This document shows positions 56,990 through 64,000 of a stretch of 64,000 nt of DNA, in pieces. Position 1 is the stretch's first letter; each line of letters starts with the position of its first letter. The notes beneath the pieces were generated by a model, which searched no databases, was not told where the DNA came from, and was given only the letters and a program-made list of their open reading frames with translations. The stretch is from Mixophyes australis (Eukaryota; Chordata; Amphibia; Anura; Limnodynastidae). Position numbers and translations under genes: made by a program. The stretch covers positions 126,981,098-127,045,097 of the forward strand of contig JAVHZZ010000005.1 in NCBI GenBank assembly GCA_036250195.1. The letters are read 5' to 3'.

Positions 56990-57345
56990 AGTAAGATCAT
57001 GTTGGATCCTTTTGTACCAAACTTGACTTTACCATTGTGGCAGCATTAATTGAATAGTTTGTCAGATGGATGCTCAGTCGCATAATGCTTAGCATGGCAA
57101 AATTCACAAATACTGTTCATTGGACCGTTATGAGCCTTAAAATTTGTTTAATCAAAGTCACCGACGTTAAGATTGGCGTGACATCTTGTTTGCTGACTTG
57201 GCGTTGACATGACATTACCACTGTCCTGTTCAAATTCTCTTTGGTCATCAATTAAAGTATGTCGCCGGACTTTAGTCCATTCTGCCCTTTGTCTGTTTGC
57301 TGTTTCTTGCTGAGCAGTTACTCCCACAGCAGACATTTGCCTTTT
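56990..57345 (-). pseudogene. Helitron N-terminal fragment, broken
   Basis: On the minus strand one frame reads ANRQRAEWTKVRRHTLID, then NLNVGDFD, a stop, then ICEFCHAKHYATE, and after another stop CCHNGKVKFG. The C-x2-C-x-A...E...CC..GKV pattern resembles the zinc-binding stretch before the replication-initiator domain in Helitron proteins. Helitrons move by rolling-circle replication in the nucleus. Only this piece remains; the Rep and helicase domains are not seen. Confidence 0.6.
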
Positions 57346-57655
57346 AGGTTGCAGTTACACTTTGTTGCTTAAATTAATTTGTATATTCCTATTAATTTAA
57401 TACTAAGTGCAAATAAAATGAATGGCTAGAAAATGGATTCAATTTGGAATACCATGGTAACTGCCCCGCCCCAACATAAATAAACCAAACAAAATAAGCC
57501 CAAGAAATGAGGAAAATCTAGTCGGTAGGAATAGTCAAGTACACAAAAGAGAAATTTGCAAACATTTTACCAAAATTGTTTGTGTATTTTGTGTGAGTAT
57601 TTAAACAGGTGAGGAGCAGCATTAGCCTTTTATATATATAGATAGATAGTAACAT
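57346..57655. other. Non-coding, AT-rich
   Basis: No gene seen. It ends with a TGAGGAGCAGCATTAGCC block (57610) that is repeated at 58085. Confidence 0.45.
57610..57640 (+). repeat. 31-bp direct repeat flanking SINE, left copy
   Basis: TGAGGAGCAGCATTAGCCTT followed by TTATATATATA is repeated at 58085-58115, 475 bp away. The SINE lies between the copies. It is too long for an ordinary target-site duplication. Confidence 0.7.
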
Positions 57656-58010
57656 TAGTTGCAGCACAGTGGCTAAGTGGTTAGCACTTCTGCCTTATAG
57701 CACTGGGGTCATGAGTTAAATTCCAGACCATGGCCTTATCTGTAAGGAGTTTGTATGTTCTCCCCGTGTCTGCGTGGGTTTCCTCCGGGTGCTCCAGTTT
57801 CCTCCCACAGTCCAAAAACATACCGGTAGGTTAATTGGCTGCTAACAAATAGACCCTAGTCTGTGTGTCTCTCTCTGTGTGAGTGTGTGTTAAGGAATTT
57901 AGACTGTAAGCCCCAATGGGGCAGGGACTGATGTGAGTAAGTTCTCTGTACAGCGCTGCAGAATTAGTGGCACTATATAAATAAATGGTATTAATAATAA
58001 AATAATAAAA
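57656..58010 (+). repeat. tRNA-derived SINE, plus strand
   Basis: An A-box-like TGGCTAAGTGGTTAGCAC and a B-box-like GGTCATGAGTTAAATTCC start it. The body has GTTTCCTCCGGGTGCTCC and GACTGTAAGCCCCAATGG, then CTGTACAGCGCTGCAGAATT and an ATATAAATAAATGG tail. It is transcribed by RNA polymerase III in live copies and mobilised by LINE proteins. The B box is degraded. Confidence 0.85.
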
Positions 58011-58084
58011 ATGCATTTCAGTACAGTTGTCTGTTGTGTTATAGCTCTTTACTGCCACCTAGTTTTTCATCACACACATAAAGA

Positions 58085-58115
58085 TGAGGAGCAGCATTAG
58101 CCTTTTATATATATA
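58085..58115 (+). repeat. 31-bp direct repeat flanking SINE, right copy
   Basis: Partner of 57610-57640, also followed by a longer TA tract. Confidence 0.7.
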
Positions 58116-58490
58116 TATATATAGATTGTTTTAATGGTTCTGTAAGTATTGTTACTTTTTTTTGTTTATTAAATTTCAGTTTAATAAGTTGATGTCCTTA
58201 TTGCTCTAAACATATCCACAGTATGTTTAGAAGAGATAGATTGCTTGACTGTCTTAATGCCTTAAATGCAAGTGTGGAAGTGTTAAATCTTTTACCAATC
58301 AGATAGCAGAGTGTGTGCAGTAATTTAGTTAAGGCTTCTACTAGCTGTAGATGGTGGCAGCTATAGGGGTGTATGGAAGTGAGTGTCTTGTGGTGGGATC
58401 CAGCTAGATCTTGATATAGGTGAGTTCTGTAATTCTGTTTGGTGTTACAGTTACTTTTCAAGTCAGAAGCGCAATGAGTTCCTTGTGCTA
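58116..58490. other. Non-coding sequence
   Basis: No coding or RNA gene recognised. Confidence 0.4.
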
Positions 58491-59512
58491 ATTTGTCACA
58501 ATGCAGAATTTCTCTCGATCCTTGTGATCTGCTTGGTTTAATGCTACCCTATTGGGAGGTGCGGAGTCTAACGAGGTGAAGGTGTTTACCAGGGACCCAT
58601 GAAAGGTCGTTTGGCCTTAGCTGCTTGTGCCTCACAGGTCGCGGTTCTATGAGTGGGTACCAAGCGAGACCTGTTGGAGATAACAAAGGAATCTAGATGC
58701 AAGCAGATACTAGTGGTGAAGGTATGCTGGTGGCAGCGAGAATCTGCGGGCAGAGGATGTCCGGATGTCAAGGTAAAGCTAGGAAGCTTATGAGCTGGAT
58801 ACCACGCGGTAGAGAAAATCTGCAGACAGAGGTTGTCCAGATGTCCAGGTAAAGCTTGGAAGCTTGTGAGCCAGATATTAGGCAGTAGTGATAATCTGCA
58901 GGCAGGAGTTGTCCGGATGTTGAGGAAAAGCTGAGAAGCTTGTGAGCTGGATATCAGATGGTAGCAATAGCTGGAAGGCACAGGTAGCAAGGAGGTCCAG
59001 GTAAGTTAGGAAGCTTGGAGCTGAATACTATATAGTAGCGATAGATTGCAGGCACAGATAACATGAAGGTTAAGGTAATCTGGGAGGCTTGGAGCTGGAT
59101 GCCAGATGGAGCAATAGTCTGCAAGCACCAGTAGCACCAAGGTCCAGGTATGCTAGTAAGCTTAAATCTGGATATCAGGTAAAATAAAATTCTGCAGACA
59201 CAGAATATAGGAAGCCATAAGAAACCACTTCTGATCAGGCAGGGGGACTTGAAGTTCTGGCAGCATTGGAGGGGCTCAGGTGCCTTAATTAGTCTGGAAG
59301 GCTTAAATTAATTAGCCAATTGCTGGAGGGCAAAATCAATAAAAGACCTGAATCTAATATGGCGGTTGCCACGAGCAAGATGTGGTGCTCAGCACCAGAG
59401 AGAAGGAGGACGCGGGGCACACAGGTAAGTGCGCCGGGCCCCGACCGAATGGTCTGCGGATCCAGTGCATGACTGATAGTTCAGGAATTAGGAGAATCTG
59501 TGTCATAACAAA
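58491..59512. repeat. Repeat element with about 75-bp tandem units
   Basis: AAGCTTATGAGCTGGAT-like blocks recur near 58785, 58859 and 58935 and, more diverged, to about 59170, a spacing of 74-76 bp. An ATATGGCGGTTGCCACGAGC block and a GC-rich segment near the right end recall the element at 52917-54242. I could not find matching TG..CA ends with a target duplication, so the boundaries are approximate. Confidence 0.55.
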
Positions 59513-60232
59513 CAGGGCTTGAATTAAATTGGTGCTCAACAAGTAACTGTTGAAAAAAGAGCATGGAACGTTATTGTTGTTCTATTCATATTCAAAACCA
59601 AGTAGATCTCAAGATGTTTTCTGATTTGAATCTGGGTATAAGCACACACTGCCTAAATGTTACATGCCGTATGTTAACAGACAGAACATAGTGCAGTATA
59701 TGCACAACCACATAATCAAAAAGATGATTGTTTTTTAAAAAAAAATTTTTTTTTTACACTAAATGCGTATTGTCAAGACTCGCATCAGCGTGTCGGTTTC
59801 TTCTGCTGTGCATCCCTACTGTTGCCATGACAGGCAGGAAATCACTTCCGCTTCCTTGTCCCAGCTGTCACCAGGGCAACAGCCAGGACGCTCTTCTCCT
59901 CACCACCACGTTCCGACAGAGCTGTCAGTCGGGCACAGGCACAACAGGTCCCCTAAGCCTGATTCGGTGGTAGTCAGCATATCGATGCTGACTACCCCGT
60001 CAAGACTCACCCCAACGTGACTATTCCGAAGGAGCTGGTTCCCGACCCTGAGCGATGACGACTCCTCTTCACCCCGACAGTAGCCAATGACGTTTAAGCA
60101 AGAAGGCGGCTGCAGCTGATGACATCATTGGGCATGCCGACGGAATTATCACTGTTGTTAAGGGGTGAGGTAAGTATGCACCCATGTACGATGCATTTTA
60201 GAAAGGATTATACATTGTACATGGGTACATAC
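59513..60232. other. Non-coding, GC-richer in the middle
   Basis: 59765-60180 is GC-richer than its surroundings and carries a short palindrome, GTAGTCAGCATATCGATGCT. CCCATGTACGATGC and TACATTGTACATGGG near 60180-60225 form an imperfect inverted repeat. Two overlapping short open frames show no known motif. I see no gene. Confidence 0.4.
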
Positions 60233-61072
60233 TGTTATGTGCGTATTGTCGCTAACCAATAACGATTGTCGAACCTCGATTTGTGTTTCCAACGCTCAAA
60301 GATTTATTTGCAAATAGTAGAATAATATGCTCAAGCGAAGTGATAATAAATACAGCCGTTACTTATCGCAGGCGCTCTGGATCCAGTGTGCAGCATTCAA
60401 TCCTGAAGTCTGGGGACAAGATGTCTGAACACTAGATGTGAAGCTGCTGCTTATATACACACAAAAATACAGTAACACAAATAAGATGGTATAGCTTGCA
60501 TCTATTGGTCCAGGTCTCAGGAAGGTCCAAGGGGTTGTCAATCATTGGCTAGTTCATCCTAAGGAATCCAAAGGAGGGGGTCACCTCTCCAGGGGGTATG
60601 CTCGGCTCTTCCCGCCAAGATTCCTTAGTCTTAAGTAGTTCATAATTCCCTATCATTCATAACTTGTGTATGCACCCTGCGATTCCCTCGCAGGGTGAAC
60701 CAAACAGTAGGATATGTAAAAAGGTTTATTATGATACCACTCATGATATGATTCCTTCAACCTGTTCCGTGTATTTCACTAATATGCATGTAACTCTAAT
60801 AATAATATATAAATACTACTATATTTCGACATAACTGACTATGTGTTGCAACTACCATTAATGTATACTATTTTATAAGTATGTGTGTTTGTGCGAATGT
60901 ATGGTAAAAGACCTATTACTGTTGCTGCCACGTGTAGTGGATACGTACGCCCTTTCATGCCGTAGCTTGCCCTTGTACGTCGATGCGTACCGTACGCATC
61001 TTTTCAGACAAAGACAACCAAGTTTGTTCGACTTTAATTGAAATGACTTTATCCAATTTGCTGACTTCGACA
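60233..61072 (-). repeat. 3' LTR of provirus D
   Basis: On the minus strand TGTCGAAGTCAGCAAATTGG to GCGTATACGCACATAACA-like end (840 bp). It is complete and collinear with the 5' LTR of provirus C. Confidence 0.85.
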
Positions 61073-61104
61073 GCTCCACCCTTTGATAGTGTAATAAACT
61101 ATCA
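61073..61104 (-). promoter_or_regulatory. Env-stop hairpin and polypurine tract, provirus D
   Basis: On the minus strand TGATAGT...ACTATCA (61104-61084) starts with the env TGA and is followed by AAGGGTGGAGC, which abuts the LTR. It is the same structure as in C. Confidence 0.7.
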
Positions 61105-62531
61105 CCCAATCACCATTTCAAGTTCAGGATTATACAATACTTCTTCACAGACCATGATCTCGGTATCGGGTACCACCCTTTCAGTCTTTTTCTCAGTGTT
61201 ACTCCTATGAGACCGCTTTCCACACTTCAACACAGTAGGAACACATTTGACAACTAAACCAATTGCTAAGATGACACCCAGTATAAGGAGAAGGAGCTTA
61301 CCTACACTAGAAACCATTTCTTGAACCCACTCCCCCAGACCGGAGAACCATTTCACAGGGTTCAACCACGAGAACCAACCTGCCACCTTTTCCCCGACCT
61401 CATATAACGAAGAATTATGGCTCTTTCGAAATTCCCATTTCAGCTGCAAAATTTCATCCATCTTCCGGTCTATAACCTCTTTAGGGTCATCCGTATTATT
61501 AGTAATGTACGTGCAACATTTGACACCGAACTGGGTGGCCAGTGTCACACAGTACCCACCAGTAATAGAGGTGAGATAATTTAGTGCCAGTCTATGTTGC
61601 ACCAACTCCTTCTTGTACGCTTGTAGCTCCCTTCCAGTATACCTGAAAGTGTCATCGTACATCTCGGTGATATTATCTATTAATTTAGCTAGGTCTTGGA
61701 TATATTTAAAGTTTAATGTTCCCCGAGCGGTCCTGGTGAGGTCTAGATCAACCATAACTTGAAAACCAGCAGTTTCACTAATCAATTTTGTAGCTATGGG
61801 TTCCTCACCAGGAATCATATTTCTCTTCCCACGGTGTTCATACTGTGTGTGTATGTATGGTGGTGATGTAGTCTTGTGAATATCAACCATTTCTTCATGA
61901 GTAATAGTCATGATTTCAGGAACCAGTTTAGCTAAGAAACACAAGCCCTTGGAACTCGGAGTCACCCAGGAATAAGCTTTCCTCCCACAAACAAAATACA
62001 CATCATCAGGGAGAACATAAGGAACAGTATGCCTATGAATTATATCACACAGAGTTTTGATAAAATTACCCATGCCTAGTGTCTCCATTTGCTCTAGACA
62101 CGTGTCGGCATTAATGACATTTTTACATGTATCTGTAGAGACTTTTCCAATGGATACCTTCTTATGTTTGGTTATACGCCCTAATTTGTGACTTCCATCA
62201 AAATTCCTACCTATTAGTGACCTTGTGAGTCTCCCTCTAAAATGAGTGTGGCGAGCCATTGTCTGATCTGATGGGTCAGCCTCCCAATTCTCCAGGCGCT
62301 TTGCATGAGATATATTTAGGCACAGCAAAGATCTGCCTATGGAGTATTGTCAAAGTGTCAGACTAGGGGACCTAGTGTTATTGTACCTCCCGTCTATGGG
62401 CCTCCCATTACTCAATTCGAGTACTTCAGATATGTTTAGTGGAAATGGCACTAGTCCTATATTATGCTGCCCTTGCGGCACATGAGAGCACACCCAACAC
62501 TCGGTTTGGTTTAGCACCTTACCCACCAGGG
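61102..62531 (-). pseudogene. env: ERV D env, C-terminal SU and complete TM
   Basis: The frame opens with VGKVLNQTECWVCSHVP (CXXC motif) right after the insertion. It has one TGA near 62350, then runs uninterrupted for 408 codons to the terminal TGA at 61102. That stretch holds the end of SU, the HRGKR cleavage site near 61830, QHRLALNYLT, Cys-x10-Cys-Cys, the Trp-rich WFSWLNPVKWF, a membrane span (LLLLILGVILAIGLVVK) and a cytoplasmic tail of about 45 residues. It is the only TM frame in the window without a lesion. Confidence 0.85.
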
Positions 62532-63319
62532 TGTTAGGAACTCCCAAGTCAGTACAGTGAAACTCGGGAACTACTCAGAAGGCCAGGTGTTCGCTGGAGC
62601 CCCTAGTGGTGGGGACAGACTGGGCTGCGGGCCGACTGAGGGTCGAGTAGCGTATACTGACTTAAAGGAGTTTCCCAGAAGTGGAGTGATTGATGGACTG
62701 TAGTATAAGAGAAATCCAAGGTCCAAAGGTCACAGGCACAGAAGTAATATCCAAGGGCAAGCAAAGGGTCAAACTTACAGGCAGAGAAGCGAAATCCAAA
62801 TTCCAGGCAAAAGGTCAAGGTCAGAAGAGAAGGGTCAAAGGTCCAATAACAAGCAGGGGTCAAACACGGGTGGTCAAATCTAAGGTAACAGGAACCTAAA
62901 TGGATAGTACAAGCAGGCAGCAGGACTGAGGACAGAACGCTATAACTGGCAATGAGGCAGCAGACCTCATTGCCTTAAATACATAGTTGGCCCAATCAAA
63001 ACTTACATGCACCCCTGCAGACTAATGAGAAACATAGCACCAGACTAATCAGGGCTAGTCCCTGATAGGTGCACCCAGATGCAGGCTAATGCCTGTAACT
63101 AGTCCCCTAATTAGCCCACAGGCTGTGTCCACTTTTGCGCATGCGCCCGGCTTCCAACAGCACCAGGATGCAGCGCTATGTGATAGGCGTCCCCGTTGCC
63201 TTGGCAACGGCCAGGTAGGAAGTGGAAGTGACGTCCCGGTCGTCATGGTGACGGCCGGGACACTGGAGCAGGTAGGAAGCGAGCCGCGGCGGCTGTGAGT
63301 ACCGCCGCGGCTCGTGACA
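62532..63319. repeat. Solo-LTR-like element inside ERV D env, 5-bp TSD
   Basis: It begins TGTTAGGAACTCCC, ends GCCGCGGCTCGTGACA (788 bp), and is flanked by CAGGG at 62527-62531 and 63320-63324. The interior has short AAAGGTC/AAATCCAA-type repeats (62715-62880) and a GC-rich right end with GCGCATGCGCCCGG. The design resembles 52917-54242. It splits env between EDYHSL and VGKVLN. Confidence 0.8.
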
Positions 63320-63685
63320 CAGGGAGTGATAATCCTCCAAAGGATGCCCGCCTATATTCAGAGTACTGGGGGACTGGCATCGTTGGATGCATCTCTCTTC
63401 AACTAGGGAGTCGCAGAACTTCCAGATACAATACTCATCAGACAATAGCCCTTCACACTGTCTCCGAGTTCCTGAGCTAGCAGACCTTTTCATAACCCCC
63501 GGTCCAAGTTTGATAATGGGCTGCTCTGAGTATCCTAATAACTTTTCTTCTGCCTCCATTTCATCCGTATCACTCCCAGAACTCTCCTCCGTCCTCCATC
63601 CTCCTTCACAAAAATACAATGTCCTAAAAAAAATAAAAACAAGGAAAAACCTGGAACAAAAGAAAAACAAAAACCGCCACTCCAT
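63320..63685 (-). pseudogene. env: ERV D env, leader and N-terminal SU
   Basis: ATG at 63685 starts a strongly hydrophobic leader (FLFFFCSRFFLVFIFF), then an acidic stretch and SU with CKFCDSL-like cysteines (here WKFCDSL). It shows where env starts in the family, because copies A, B and C lack this ATG. A CAG splice acceptor equivalent to 15131 and 39310 lies inside the leader codons, so a spliced message using it would lose this ATG. The frame is cut by the solo-LTR-like element. Confidence 0.75.
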
Positions 63686-63720
63686 AGCTGGAAAGATAGT
63701 TCTGGGGCAACGTCTCTGGT

Positions 63721-64000
63721 TCAGGTGTCTCGACTGCAGGCTTTAGGTCTCCCGGAACCTGGGATCCAGGATCTACAGTATCCACACATCCCCAAGAAAG
63801 TACGAATCTGCTTCTGGCTCTGCGGCAGAGTCATGTGTTGTATGGCCTCAATTCTGTCGGTTGTCAGGTGTCTTAGCCCCTTAGTGAGGCAGTGTCCTAA
63901 GTATTTGACCTTAGTCTGACATGGCTGTAATTTATCCTTTGCCACCTTTTGCCCTGTTTGTGAAAGATGAAGCAACAACAATTTAGTACAGGTACTCCTC
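63721..64000 (-). pseudogene. pol: ERV D RT fragment
   Basis: On the minus strand the frame reads LSQTGQKVAKDKLQPCQ, VKYLGHCLTKGLRHL and FLGMCGYCRSWIPG, the RT thumb/connection region as in provirus C. After WIPG it continues into the pre-env sequence, a deletion of roughly 2 kb. The upstream part lies outside the window. Confidence 0.8.

Larger units (their letters stand above)
60233..64000 (-). mobile_element. Provirus D, 3' part, minus strand
   Basis: Reading leftwards from the window edge: RT fragment, env leader and SU, env resumed after a solo-LTR-like insertion, hairpin, polypurine tract and 3' LTR. It is the same family as provirus C. RT is joined directly to the sequence just upstream of env, so the end of RT, RNase H and all of integrase are missing. 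Confidence 0.85.

Noticed and set aside
57656..57730. Possible tRNA gene
   Set aside because: The A and B boxes belong to a SINE head, with degraded B box and a long SINE body; no cloverleaf with acceptor stem could be made.
58491..59512. Third solo LTR with defined ends
   Set aside because: The internal 75-bp units are similar in style, but I could not find TG..CA ends bounded by a matching short direct repeat, so only a repeat element is called.
59763..60020. Overlapping short plus-strand open frames as a host exon
   Set aside because: The two frames overlap out of phase, have no recognisable motif and sit in GC-richer sequence between repeats.

Overview
This is a repeat-dense vertebrate window, most likely from an anuran amphibian. 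I infer this from the mix of elements: gammaretrovirus-like endogenous retroviruses (ERVs), SCAN-type and sushi-type Ty3/Gypsy elements, a CR1 LINE whose tail is an ATGTTACT microsatellite, a BED-finger hAT transposon, a Helitron remnant, palindromic MITEs and a tRNA-derived SINE. I found no host protein-coding gene, no tRNA or rRNA gene and no CRISPR array. Every coding region belongs to a mobile element, and each one is broken to some degree.

Layout. 1-6180 holds a hAT end fragment, a 103-bp tandem array and a decayed BED-finger hAT element. 6187-8218 is the 5' part of a sushi-like Gypsy element, cut off by an ERV LTR. 8219-22933 is provirus A/B; its gag-to-env interior is present twice in tandem (units of 5885 and 5883 bp), and the only difference I noticed is the length of one G run. 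Its 3' LTR is interrupted in a (TA)n tract by a Gypsy element (22934-33320) whose domains run Gag-PR-IN-RT-RNaseH, the order described for Gmr1-like elements. That element's own 3' LTR is split by a CR1 LINE (27825-32271), followed by a nested palindrome (32272-32774). 33332-41545 is provirus C. 42727-49622 is provirus E, a more diverged relative and the least decayed ERV here. 49624-52643 is a second SCAN-type Gypsy element on the minus strand, with an internal tandem duplication. 52644-60232 holds a solo-LTR-like element with minisatellites, two SINE copies, a palindromic MITE and a Helitron remnant. 60233-64000 is the 3' part of provirus D on the minus strand, its env interrupted by another solo-LTR-like element.

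How the genes relate. The four ERVs share one plan: LTR, primer binding site (tRNA-Pro-like in A and C, tRNA-Thr-like in E), a splice donor about 100 nt downstream, Gag with a PPxY late motif and one CCHC knuckle, an in-frame UAG before protease-polymerase, and a spliced Env with a CWxC motif in SU and a CX10CC motif in TM. In all four the env stop codon is the first three bases of a conserved 21-nt hairpin next to the polypurine tract. None of the four retains an integrase core, so these copies look non-autonomous or dead.

The nesting gives a relative chronology: sushi-like Gypsy, then ERV A/B, then the Gmr1-like Gypsy, then CR1 and the palindrome, with the ERV tandem duplication apparently recent. 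I see no convincing new host or defence system. The main points of interest are the ERV duplication, the shared loss of integrase, the env-stop hairpin, the IN-before-RT Gypsy elements and the minisatellite-bearing solo LTRs. All functional statements are inferences from sequence motifs; no database search was run.
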